8,249 nt of DNA from Bacteroidales bacterium (GTDB lineage: Bacteria; Bacteroidota; Bacteroidia; Bacteroidales; UBA932), in assembly GCA_023230265.1 (NCBI GenBank), contig JALNXR010000081.1, forward strand, positions 1 to 8,249, read 5' to 3'. A model generated the notes under the pieces. That model searched no databases and was not told where the DNA came from. It saw nothing but the letters and a program-made list of their open reading frames with translations. Both the position numbers and the translations under genes were made by a program. Shown in pieces: positions 1 through 7,442 of this stretch; the first letter of the stretch is position 1, and each line of letters opens with the position of its first letter.

Positions 1-512
1 TACACATTTCTGAAACGCCTGTTTTCAGAAATAGTTGGAACGGCGTTTGTGGTGGCGATGTAATCCAGGTCACTTTGGTTATTTGCAGTATGGACAACCA
101 GCCATCCGGAAATAATATTAGAGGTGACCCATAATGTAAACCTCTGCTGGGCAGCTACCCCTGTTACTTTATCTTTTACCTCTAACATAAGTATGTAACT
201 GGAAGTACTGGAAGGTTGGGTAATGATACCGTCAAAAACACGTCCGGAGCCGACTACTTCTGAAAAAGAGCTCGCATAGTGAGTATTGTATATTGTCCAT
301 TTAAATTCCAGATTTTCTTCCGGTATCGTATTTTTTGTGAATGTAACTGCCGGGTCAATAGTAAGTTCATCGAACTGTGAAACATTGTATTCAGTCGGTA
401 TGTCCGATATGTCAATTACAATTTCATTTATCTCTTTGTAGTCATAGTTGCCTTTATCTACATAACATCCGGCAATCAGAACCACTGTAAGCATCAAAAA
501 GTATTTTTTCAT
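1..512 (-). CDS. PKD-like family surface lipoprotein, N-terminal part (cut by window edge)
   Basis: This reading frame starts at the ATG at 512-510 and stays open for 170 codons to the left edge, so the C-terminal part is missing. The N-terminus is a short lipoprotein signal peptide, MKKYFLMLTVVLIAGC, with lipobox LIAGC and lipidated Cys16. It is followed by YVDKGNYDYKEINEI, which I recognise as the typical start of Bacteroidota PKD-like lipoproteins found beside SusC/SusD pairs. The rest looks like beta-sandwich sequence: FKWTIYN near residue 75 and YILMLEVKDKVTG near 110 resemble a PKD/Ig-like repeat, and a GWLVVHT segment near 140 may open a second domain. It follows the DUF4843-type gene by 13 bp, with an A-rich leader (AAAAAAGAGAG) typical of Bacteroidota translation starts. 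Its expected role is an outer-membrane or surface accessory to the transporter, possibly ligand binding; this is inferred from context. The family call is by memory of the motif, without a profile search. Confidence 0.8.
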   Translation of the reverse strand, partial: MKKYFLMLTVVLIAGCYVDKGNYDYKEINEIVIDISDIPTEYNVSQFDELTIDPAVTFTKNTIPEENLEFKWTIYNTHYASSFSEVVGSGRVFDGIITQPSSTSSYILMLEVKDKVTGVAAQQRFTLWVTSNIISGWLVVHTANNQSDLDYIATTNAVPTISENRRFRNV

Positions 513-525
513 AAATCTCTCTTTT

Positions 526-1284
526 TTAATTGAAACTAATCTCGACCTTTGGATCGGCATTATCGTCCATATATATAGGACCGTGTATTGCACGATAGGC
601 CTCGTAAGCCTTTTGAAGCTGGTATGCAAAACCAAAAAGCTGCGCTGCAGTATAAATACCCTCGATTGGTTCAGTCTGGTAACGGTTGGCAACTGGGAAA
701 TCAGTTATCCCCAAAACATCAATAACAAACTTGTATTTGTTTGCACTGTATGTCCCAAATCCGTACCACTGGGGCCAGTTGGTAGGTCTTGTAAGTATAT
801 CACTCACCACGATTGCAATGTATGAATCTTCCACTACACCTGCGTCAAACGATTCGTTTTTTTCTATCCTGAGTTTAATCCTGAAGGTTTGTTGTTTCAT
901 ATCAGTTGTACGGTATACAGTCACCGGCACTGTTCCTTCATATTCACCGGCTTTTATCAGACCGTCATTTAACCTGAAATGAGTTCCTTCGACTGCAGTG
1001 GTACTATCTGCAACATATCCAACCTTTATAGCCCTGTCAACATTTGAAACGCGCCCCTGAAGTCTCACTTTAACATTGACATTGTCTTCTGCAAGAGATG
1101 AAGGTTTTACAGCAAAAGAGTAAACCAACTCCTCTGTCCGTCTCTCATCATATCCCAGATACATATATCTTTCATAAAAATGGACCATATCTGCTCCGGA
1201 ATAATCCATAACTTCGTTTTTGCTGCAGGATTGAGTTAATGCCATTACAGCAAATATTCCTGTCAATAAAAATATCTTTTTCAT
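526..1284 (-). CDS. DUF4843-type lipoprotein of a SusC/SusD operon
   Basis: A 252-residue lipoprotein with signal peptide MKKIFLLTGIFAVMALTQSC (lipobox LTQSC, Cys20), followed by SKNEVMDYSGADMVHFYER. The motif of an acidic residue, then YSG, D, and an aromatic pair about 15 residues after the lipid cysteine is what I associate with DUF4843 proteins. Residues of about 50-170 look like a Calx-beta-like beta sandwich, including VRLQGRVSNVDR, EGTHF and RIKLRIEKNESF. The C-terminal third (TNWPQWYGFGTYSANKYKFV, then a helical AYQLQKAYEAYRAIHG stretch) is also usual for the family. The gene lies 15 bp after the susD-like gene and 13 bp before the PKD-like gene, so it is cotranscribed. Function is not established. 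Context suggests a cell-surface or periplasmic accessory to the TonB-dependent transporter. No catalytic motif is visible. The length fits the family and nothing looks truncated. Confidence 0.82.
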   Translation of the reverse strand: MKKIFLLTGIFAVMALTQSCSKNEVMDYSGADMVHFYERYMYLGYDERRTEELVYSFAVKPSSLAEDNVNVKVRLQGRVSNVDRAIKVGYVADSTTAVEGTHFRLNDGLIKAGEYEGTVPVTVYRTTDMKQQTFRIKLRIEKNESFDAGVVEDSYIAIVVSDILTRPTNWPQWYGFGTYSANKYKFVIDVLGITDFPVANRYQTEPIEGIYTAAQLFGFAYQLQKAYEAYRAIHGPIYMDDNADPKVEISFN

Positions 1285-1299
1285 AACCTTGATTTTGTT

Positions 1300-2727
1300 T
1301 TATCTGTTCCCCAGCTCAGCAAGCGGTAATGGTAATACATACTTGTCTGTAGTGAAGGTTCCAAAGTAGAATTTTATAGATGAAGCATTTGTACGCTTGT
1401 AATAATAGAAAAGCTGTCCTTCACAGACAAACTCTTTCAGATATTCCTTATAAATCTCATCCTGAGCCTGAGCATCTGTTAGACCTTCAGACAATTCCAC
1501 CATAATATTCCGTTTTGTACGGACTGCATTCAGGTAAGGAATGGCCTCACTTACACCGGTTGTTTTGAGTTTACACTCAGCAGCAATATAATAAGCCTCT
1601 GTAAATCTCATAAGTGGCAATTTTCGTGCATAAACCGCAGTTGTGCTTTCAGGTTGTTGAAGCTTAAGGCTATAGCGGGCATATGCAGCAGGATCATAAT
1701 AAGTCAGATATTCGTAACGATAATCTGCCGCATATCCTGATAATGATGTTTCGAATGTTTGTCCCCAATAATAATCAGATTTTATAAAACCGCTTGTAGC
1801 TGAGAACCATGAAGAGTAATCATCTCTCAAAGAGGGAACATTCAGTCCGAAAACCATCTCCTGGGAAAAGATTCTGTTCCGGGTATCTGCTGTAGTGGTC
1901 GTAATTTCACTGGTAGGAGTCCATGTAAAGGCACTTTGGGCAATTACCTCTTCTGCTGCAGTCAATGCTGCGGGGTAATCTCCTTTGTAAAGGTTCACGC
2001 GCGCCTGAAGCAGTTTTACAGCATAGTAATTGAATTTCAACTCCCTGTTACGCACCCAGTTTTCATCATCTGTCATCTCTGATCGCTGTTCATAAGCAGG
2101 ATCTGATCTCAAAGCCTCTTCTGCAACTTCCAGATCTTCAAGGATCAGCCCTATTGCCTGATTAACTGTGGAGAATTGAGTGAGATCTTTCCCGACTGTT
2201 TTAACATAAGGTATTGCAGGTTCATCTGCACCATTGATGACAGATGGGCCAAACAACCTGAGCAGGTCGAAATGTATGAAAGCTCTCAGACCATAAGCCT
2301 CACCTCTAATCAGATCACGGTTTGTCGCAGTAAAAAGTGTAGGATCTTCACTGTCGATATGTGATATTAATACATTAAGATTGGCTATAGCATTATAAGC
2401 GTTACTCCAGACTGCGTCTATGATATTTATGCTTGTCTGGTTTGTATAATCATAGCTCGACAGGTAGTAATAACTACTCGATGATTGTATGCTTGTATAC
2501 TGCCTTCCGAGCACATCAACCATACCGTATGAAAGATCTCTCCCATACAGAGAACTTTTCGTCAAAAGCAGATACACCCCTGTAAGGGCATCTTTGTATC
2601 CTTGCTCGTTAGTAAAATTTTCTGACTCTTTAACCTCTGTTTTAGGGCTGATATCAAGCCACTTGTTGCATGAAAACAGGGAGAAGGAAACTGCCAGTAA
2701 AATAATATATGTAATAAATTTTCTCAT
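1300..2727 (-). CDS. SusD/RagB-like nutrient-binding outer-membrane lipoprotein
   Basis: A 475-residue SusD-like lipoprotein that should act as the hinged extracellular lid on the neighbouring SusC-like barrel. The signal peptide ends at the lipobox LFSC (Cys20) and is followed by NKWLDISPKTEV, the characteristic SusD N-terminus (C-x-x-x-LD-x-x-P). FTNEQGYKDALTGVYLLLT and VWSNAYNAIANLNVLISHID match the N-terminal TPR-like helices of the family. The next helices include RGEAYGLRAFIHFDLLRLFG (A-x-R-A-x-x-x-x-x-L-x-R-x-[FY]-G), which is strongly diagnostic. KLPLMRFTEAYYIAAECKL (R-x-x-E-x-Y-x-x-A-E) and AIPYLNAVRTKRNI are the usual C-terminal SusD signatures. The protein is somewhat shorter than many SusD homologues (often 500-600 residues), so the ligand-binding loops are probably compact. 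It starts 19 bp after the susC-like stop. The ligand cannot be deduced from sequence alone. Confidence 0.95.
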   Translation of the reverse strand: MRKFITYIILLAVSFSLFSCNKWLDISPKTEVKESENFTNEQGYKDALTGVYLLLTKSSLYGRDLSYGMVDVLGRQYTSIQSSSSYYYLSSYDYTNQTSINIIDAVWSNAYNAIANLNVLISHIDSEDPTLFTATNRDLIRGEAYGLRAFIHFDLLRLFGPSVINGADEPAIPYVKTVGKDLTQFSTVNQAIGLILEDLEVAEEALRSDPAYEQRSEMTDDENWVRNRELKFNYYAVKLLQARVNLYKGDYPAALTAAEEVIAQSAFTWTPTSEITTTTADTRNRIFSQEMVFGLNVPSLRDDYSSWFSATSGFIKSDYYWGQTFETSLSGYAADYRYEYLTYYDPAAYARYSLKLQQPESTTAVYARKLPLMRFTEAYYIAAECKLKTTGVSEAIPYLNAVRTKRNIMVELSEGLTDAQAQDEIYKEYLKEFVCEGQLFYYYKRTNASSIKFYFGTFTTDKYVLPLPLAELGNR

Positions 2728-2746
2728 AATGAATCTTTTCTAAATG

Positions 2747-5700
2747 TTAAAAATTTGCCTGCAGACCGAATGAGAAAGTTCTCGCAAAAGGATATGAAGT
2801 TCCTCTCTCAACTCCGACAGTTGAAATCCGTCCGACATCATTCATATTAAAATTGATCTTCAGACGCTCAAAAACAGATTTTTTCAACAGTTTGAGATGA
2901 CACAGGTCATAATCTATACTTATAGATGAAAATAAAAACTCATTCATATCTTCAACAAATCGTGAGGTGGTTTTTGTTGTAGTGTAATCTTTGATTGATT
3001 TATATTTTGCCTCTATACCAGGAGTGTTCCATCTTTCGGTTAATGCTCTTAAATCCACATTGTTATTATTAATATCGACATTTTCAATTTTGTCCACCAA
3101 AGTAGAATTATAGGTTTGTCCTCCGTATTTGAATGTAAATGCAAAGTTGAGGTTAAATCCACCCCATCCGATATTTGCTCCGATATTTCCGTTCAGTTTT
3201 GGATTTGAATCCCCGCATACCACCTGGTCTGCTGCTGCCCACTCATAAGTGGTTGTACCATCTTTTTTAACAAATACCTCTCTTCCGTTTACCGGATTTA
3301 TACCCAATGACGGGACAGCCCAAATTGCTGAGAGGCTCTGTCCCTCTTCAAAACGGGTAGAAGGATCCCTCTGAAAATTGAGTAGTTCCAGGTCAGTCAC
3401 TGCATAATCTTCCTTCATGGCATCCACACTCTCATTATATGCCTTGAGTGCATCAGATATTTTACGCACTTTATTGCTGTTATGAGCGAGGTTGAAATTT
3501 ATATTTACATATCTCTGATGAGTGTTATCGGAATATACCCGGAAACTTGAACCTATCTGGTAACCGCGGTTTAGTGTTTCTCCAAGGTTCTCTTTATAGG
3601 TTGGAAATCCCACAGAAGGAGCAACTGTGATATCGGCAAGCAGATCTCTTGTAATATTGGAATAAAAATCCAGCCTTAATGTTGCTATTTTAAATAATTG
3701 TATGTCTGCACCGATATTACGATCAAGCTGTCTCTGCCATTTTAATCCTTCGTTAGCCAGTGACGAAATTACCAATCCCATATCCCCGTTATAAATCTGA
3801 TTGGTTATGTAATTGTACGATGAGATTGCCTGGTATGCATTAAAGTTTTGTGAACCGGTATATCCGATTGAGGCACGGAGTTTAAACATTTGTAAATATT
3901 CTGAATCCTTCATAAAGCTCTCATTATGTAGGTTCCAGCCAATACCAGCAGACCAGAATTTTCCGAAACGGTTCTTTGATCCGAATTGTGACGACCCGTT
4001 CAGACGCCATGAAAAATCAGCCAGATAACGGTTGTCATATGAGTAGTTAAAAGCGGTCGTAACGCTCAGAGCCCTGGTTGTTGATTCCATCCCGGTCGGT
4101 TTGCCGTCGGCATAATTGTTGCCGGCTCCGATATAATCGAGTTTGTCAGAGGGAAATCCTAAAACTGTAGTTGCATAACTCTCTGCATTGTTTTGCGAAA
4201 TACTAAAAGTAGCATTGGCAAATAATACATGCTTCCCCTTGTTAAGAGTGTAATTGACTCCTGCATCTAAGGCAGTGTTCATGGATTGACCCGATGTTTT
4301 GGTGTATTGGCCCCGGGTAACATACCTGTCATCCCATACGGGAATATTAAGGTAATCACTATGGCTTGATGGCTTGAACAGCTCACTTTCTGAATTTTGA
4401 ATAGATATTCCAAATCTGGTGGTAAATTTCAGATTCTGTACCGGTGACCATTCTCCATAAAAATTCTCGGTTATCATATTGTATCCGCTTCTGTCCTTCC
4501 CTCCTACAGTAGCATCATAAAGCGGATTATAAATATTGTTTCCGTAATTTTTAATCAATAAACCATTCTCATCATATATTCTCCAGTAAGGATTCATATT
4601 GGCGTATTCTGAGAATGAACCATATAATGAATTGTTTGAGTTGTTATTATCAATAGAAAGAGTGTTTCTGAAAGTGAGAGATTTCCACCTGTAAAAAAGT
4701 GAGACATTTCCGGATATTGTCTGTCTGTCTGATCCCTTCATGACACCCTGAATTCTGTTGTAACCTATGCTTGCCGAATATCTCATTGCAGCATCTCCCC
4801 CATCTATATAAGCAGAGTGTTTCTGGCCTATACCGGTTCTCAATGGTTGGGAAAGCCAGTAGGTATCCACACCCCTTAATACCTCTTTGTAAAGTTCGTT
4901 ATACTGATCTATAAGCGATGCCTGAGTAGCCGGATTGGTAGAGTAGTATTTGTCTGCCAGCACCTCAGCCTGCAACTTCTGGGCGGCATTACAAAGATTG
5001 TAACTCGTAAGATCCGGAGCATTAACATTAAGGTTTCCGTTATAACTTACTCTCAAACGCCCCTGCACAGGTGGAGTAGTTTCAATAACAACAACTCCGT
5101 TGGCAGCCTTTGATCCGTAAATCGCCTTTGCTGCCGCATCTTTAAGTAGTGTTACACTCTGAATAAGATTAATGTTCAGGTCGTAAACCTTTTCAATTGT
5201 TGTCTCAAATCCATCCAGTATGAACAGCGGTAGATTAGGATTGCCTTCGTAATCACCACGGAGATTTGGAATTGAAGTCTGACCACGCATCTGAATTTCT
5301 GGTAATTTATTTGGATCACTTCCGAATTCCATACTTTCTGCTACAATAAAAGAGGGGTCAAGATTTTTTATCCCGGTTATAAGGTTTTGATTCGCAACCT
5401 TTAACAACTCCTCCCCTTTGAATGTGGTGGCTGATCCTGTAAAACTCTCAGCACGGCGTGTAAACATCCCGGTAAATACCAATTCATCAATCTCCATCTC
5501 TGCTCTTTTCATTTTCACCCTCATCAAAGAAGAAGTTCCTACAGGTATTCTTTGTGTTTCATACCCGATAAAAGAAAATAAAAGGACAGCCCCATCAGGG
5601 ATATTGTTTAAAAATTCAAATTTACCCTCATCATCTGTTGCCTGCCCCATAGTTGTACCGTCTAAAATGACACCGACTCCAACCATGGGATCATCATTTT

Positions 5701-6103
5701 CATCGGTTACAAAACCGGATACACTTCTGAGGGTGATTTTTTTGGGTTCCTGGCTTTTTAGGGTGATAAGGATGTAATCCTTCACTCTTTCAAATGCATA
5801 GGGAGTTGATTTTAAAATAATGTTCAGCGCTTCGTCAAGTGTTTTATCACTAATCTTAGCTGACACTTTTATTCCGTCATCAACCTCTTTGGTGTTATAG
5901 ACGAAATTCATACCTGACTGACTCTTCAGGTTTGCCAATGCTGTTTTTAAAGTTGCATTTGTGATGTTAAGGTTGACTTTCTTTTGAGAAAACCCATCCT
6001 TGGGAACCATCATCAGCAGAGCAATCAGTAAAACAGAGAGCTGTTTGAGCCGGAATCCGGCTTTAAGATTCAAGATCTTTTGTTCTGATTCAATTTTTTT
6101 CAT
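2747..6103 (-). CDS. SusC/RagA-like TonB-dependent transporter with N-terminal STN signalling domain
   Basis: A 1118-residue outer-membrane transporter. Residues of about 1-39 are a long signal peptide (hydrophobic LSVLLIALLMMV, cleavage near GFSQ). Residues 43-115 form a Secretin/TonB N-terminal (STN) domain (LNITNATLKTALANLKSQSG, then LDEALNIILKSTPYAFERV, then YILIT). This domain marks transducers that signal to a FecR protein. Residues of about 127-200 are a CarboxypepD_reg-like sandwich (VSGFVTDENDDPMVGVGV, TDDEGKFEF, FSFIGYETQRIPV). A putative TonB-box region lies near EIDELVFTG (204-212). The plug follows, with PEIQMRGQTSI, PLFILDGFE and SVTLLKDAAAKAIYGSKAANGVVVIET, all SusC hallmarks. 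The remaining roughly 770 residues are a 22-strand-type barrel rich in aromatics, ending in SFGLQANF with a C-terminal Phe as expected for BAM-dependent insertion. The ATG at 6103-6101 gives a good signal peptide. No frameshift is seen. It is the first gene of the transport operon, separated from FecR by a hairpin. Confidence 0.96.
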   Translation of the reverse strand: MKKIESEQKILNLKAGFRLKQLSVLLIALLMMVPKDGFSQKKVNLNITNATLKTALANLKSQSGMNFVYNTKEVDDGIKVSAKISDKTLDEALNIILKSTPYAFERVKDYILITLKSQEPKKITLRSVSGFVTDENDDPMVGVGVILDGTTMGQATDDEGKFEFLNNIPDGAVLLFSFIGYETQRIPVGTSSLMRVKMKRAEMEIDELVFTGMFTRRAESFTGSATTFKGEELLKVANQNLITGIKNLDPSFIVAESMEFGSDPNKLPEIQMRGQTSIPNLRGDYEGNPNLPLFILDGFETTIEKVYDLNINLIQSVTLLKDAAAKAIYGSKAANGVVVIETTPPVQGRLRVSYNGNLNVNAPDLTSYNLCNAAQKLQAEVLADKYYSTNPATQASLIDQYNELYKEVLRGVDTYWLSQPLRTGIGQKHSAYIDGGDAAMRYSASIGYNRIQGVMKGSDRQTISGNVSLFYRWKSLTFRNTLSIDNNNSNNSLYGSFSEYANMNPYWRIYDENGLLIKNYGNNIYNPLYDATVGGKDRSGYNMITENFYGEWSPVQNLKFTTRFGISIQNSESELFKPSSHSDYLNIPVWDDRYVTRGQYTKTSGQSMNTALDAGVNYTLNKGKHVLFANATFSISQNNAESYATTVLGFPSDKLDYIGAGNNYADGKPTGMESTTRALSVTTAFNYSYDNRYLADFSWRLNGSSQFGSKNRFGKFWSAGIGWNLHNESFMKDSEYLQMFKLRASIGYTGSQNFNAYQAISSYNYITNQIYNGDMGLVISSLANEGLKWQRQLDRNIGADIQLFKIATLRLDFYSNITRDLLADITVAPSVGFPTYKENLGETLNRGYQIGSSFRVYSDNTHQRYVNINFNLAHNSNKVRKISDALKAYNESVDAMKEDYAVTDLELLNFQRDPSTRFEEGQSLSAIWAVPSLGINPVNGREVFVKKDGTTTYEWAAADQVVCGDSNPKLNGNIGANIGWGGFNLNFAFTFKYGGQTYNSTLVDKIENVDINNNNVDLRALTERWNTPGIEAKYKSIKDYTTTKTTSRFVEDMNEFLFSSISIDYDLCHLKLLKKSVFERLKINFNMNDVGRISTVGVERGTSYPFARTFSFGLQANF

Positions 6104-6169
6104 AATTTTATAATAACATTTTGAGATGTTGTGGCCTCACTTGCAGGGTGTTCCACTTTCGAAAAATGC
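6104..6169 (-). promoter_or_regulatory. Upstream region expected to hold the sigma-dependent promoter of the susC operon
   Basis: This 66-bp stretch lies between the hairpin and the SusC ATG. It should contain the operon promoter because the hairpin precedes it and downstream spacing is too tight for others. I find no TAnnTTTG -7 element of the housekeeping Bacteroidota sigma factor here. The leader closest to the ATG is AT-rich (ATGTTATTATAAAATT), with an upstream GC-richer block (CACCCTGCAAGTGAGG). That fits use of the dedicated ECF sigma factor, but no consensus can be assigned from one copy, so this is inference from context. Confidence 0.4.
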
Positions 6170-6194
6170 ATGGAGTGCCCCACCGGCACTCCAT
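6170..6194 (-). terminator. GC-rich hairpin between FecR-like and SusC-like genes, probable intrinsic terminator
   Basis: Perfect 10-bp arms, ATGGAGTGCC at 6170-6179 and GGCACTCCAT at 6185-6194, enclose a 5-nt loop. On the minus strand the stem starts about 8 nt after the FecR stop codon and is followed, after GC, by ATTTTT, which gives an intrinsic-terminator shape. On the plus strand the stem is followed immediately by TTTTTT, so it could act in both directions, although no plus-strand gene is present. It implies that sigma/FecR transcription is at least partly uncoupled from the susC operon. Confidence 0.72.
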
Positions 6195-6201
6195 TTTTTA
6201 A

Positions 6202-7227
6202 TTATTGATTGGAAGAAACAACAACTTTATCCCCTGATGGAGCAAAGCGTGCAGAAGATATTCGTTCAAGCAGCGTGATTATAAATGAAAGATTTTCATC
6301 TTTCGGGAAGGTGGCAGTAAAGGTTACTCCGGCAATCTGAGGATTTGAAAATTCAAAATCCACATCGTACCATCTGCTTAATATTTTTACAATCTCACCC
6401 AAAGACAAATCGTTAAATTCAAAAAATCCATCTTTCCAGGATGCAAACGGAGCAGGTTCCACCATTTTCACAGATATTCCTTCTGTCGAGATCGTAGCCT
6501 GCATCCCGGGAGTCATTGGCATAGAGCCGGATAATCCTGAAAATATCACACTGCCTTCAATCAGGGTGGTTACAGTCCTGTCCTGGTCGTATGAGTTAAG
6601 ATTGAACCGGGTTCCTGTCACTACAACTTTATTACCGTTGCAATTCACTACAAAAGGATGTTTATTATCCTTTGCAACTTCAAAATATGCCTCACCGGAG
6701 AGAGTTACTTCACGCTTGTCTCCGTTAAACCTGACCGGATAGCTGAAGCGGCTCTCTGAGTTAATCCACACTTTTGTCTCATCTGAGAGAGTCACTGAAT
6801 AAAAGCCGGAGCGAGGAACCACAATTGTGTTGATGGAAATTTTCTCCGATTTGGTTAATGAGTTTCCGTAACTTATGTTTTTGCCCTTCTCCACAGAAAT
6901 TTCAGCCCCGGAAGCATCTACAAGCTTAGTGTCGCTACTGTCGGTAAGGGATACGGAACTGCCATCAGACATTATAAGAACAGCCTGATTTTTACCGGGA
7001 TCAGCATTCACTGCGTGTAGAGAAGTAATATCTTTTTGGTTAGGATAAAAGACAAACAGAGAGATTATCGCAACAGCAGCAACTGAAGCTGCTGCACTCC
7101 AGAATCTGACTTTTCTCTTCTTTCTTAACTGATATATTTTGTTTTGCGTCTCCTCCCAGCCCCGGGTTTCATCCGCTTTGCGGCTCATTATCACCATCCG
7201 GATACGGTTGTACAAATCTTTTTCCAT
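6202..7227 (-). CDS. FecR-family anti-sigma factor (transmembrane signal relay)
   Basis: A single-pass inner-membrane protein that relays a signal from the STN domain of the transporter to the ECF sigma factor. I chose the ATG at 7227-7225 (MEKDLYNRI, 341 residues). The frame also allows a TTG start 12 nt upstream (7239), which adds only MIFT and is less likely. A basic cytoplasmic N-terminus of about 40 residues (anti-sigma part, ending RKKRKVRFW) precedes one membrane helix at about residues 42-61 (SAAASVAAVAIISLFVF). The periplasmic FecR domain follows (TIVVPRSGFYSVTLSDETKVWINSESR, then REVTLSGEAYFEVAKDNKHPFVV, then GTRFNLNSY and TTLIEGSV, all typical). The C-terminus (FFEFNDLSLGEIVKILSRWYDVDFEF ... 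FTATFPKDENLSFIITLLERI) is a DUF4974-type domain, a small STN-like fold common in Bacteroidota FecR proteins. It lies downstream of the sigma gene and upstream of the transporter, the standard order. It looks intact. Confidence 0.94.
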   Translation of the reverse strand: MEKDLYNRIRMVIMSRKADETRGWEETQNKIYQLRKKRKVRFWSAAASVAAVAIISLFVFYPNQKDITSLHAVNADPGKNQAVLIMSDGSSVSLTDSSDTKLVDASGAEISVEKGKNISYGNSLTKSEKISINTIVVPRSGFYSVTLSDETKVWINSESRFSYPVRFNGDKREVTLSGEAYFEVAKDNKHPFVVNCNGNKVVVTGTRFNLNSYDQDRTVTTLIEGSVIFSGLSGSMPMTPGMQATISTEGISVKMVEPAPFASWKDGFFEFNDLSLGEIVKILSRWYDVDFEFSNPQIAGVTFTATFPKDENLSFIITLLERISSARFAPSGDKVVVSSNQ

Positions 7228-7424
7228 AGTAAAAATCAATATATGCTTTTACTACCATAAGCCGAAAACTAAAAAACGGGTGACAAAAAAATTAAAAATA
7301 ATTGAGAGTTTTATGTGGTGAACCAGAATTATCCGGAAGACTCCCCCTCTTAATTCTTAATCTCCCGGGATGAATTGAACAATTCAATAAGATGAATAAT
7401 CCTGATTTGATAAGATGAATCAAC
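7228..7424. other. Gap between sigma factor and FecR-like gene
   Basis: This gap of about 197 bp holds no convincing gene. It contains two abutting perfect dyads at 7363-7386 and a degenerate repeat at 7387-7436, listed separately, plus an AT-rich stretch at 7270-7310 before FecR. The size is unusual for a sigma/anti-sigma pair that one might expect to be closely coupled, so FecR may have its own promoter. I found no clear TAnnTTTG element for it. Confidence 0.5.
7363..7386. promoter_or_regulatory. Two abutting perfect dyads, operator-like
   Basis: TCCCGGGA at 7363-7370 is an 8-bp perfect palindrome. It is followed directly by TGAATTG-AA-CAATTCA at 7371-7386, which has 7-bp perfect arms and a 2-bp spacer. 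They lie about 40 bp after the sigma gene's stop on the transcribed strand and about 135 bp before FecR. The second dyad could be a protein-binding operator or a weak AT-rich RNA hairpin. There is no T-run after it on the minus strand, so a terminator role is poorly supported. Confidence 0.35.
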
Positions 7425-7442
7425 CTATTTGATAAGAAGGAT
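7387..7442. repeat. Short degenerate direct repeat, about 22-23 bp period
   Basis: ATAAGATGAAT occurs at 7387-7397 and 7410-7420, and a 9/11 match (ATAAGAAGGAT) occurs at 7432-7442, inside the last codons of the sigma gene. Spacings are 23 and 22 bp. The last two copies share a longer context (CCTGATTTGATAAG against CCTATTTGATAAG). The spacing is close to two helical turns, so binding of a regulator in phase is possible, but local slippage duplication is equally plausible. Confidence 0.45.

Noticed and set aside
583..982. Overlapping plus-strand open frames of 80 and 98 codons opposite the DUF4843-type gene
   Set aside because: They lie antisense to a clear lipoprotein gene, overlap each other in different frames, and show no domain or signal features.
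5418..5777. 119-codon plus-strand open frame inside the susC-like gene
   Set aside because: It is antisense to the conserved plug and CarboxypepD_reg coding sequence, is low-complexity in composition and has no recognisable start context.
7228..7239. Upstream TTG start for the FecR-like protein, adding MIFT
   Set aside because: The ATG at 7227 gives the usual family N-terminus, and the extra four residues offer no feature in support of the rarer start codon.
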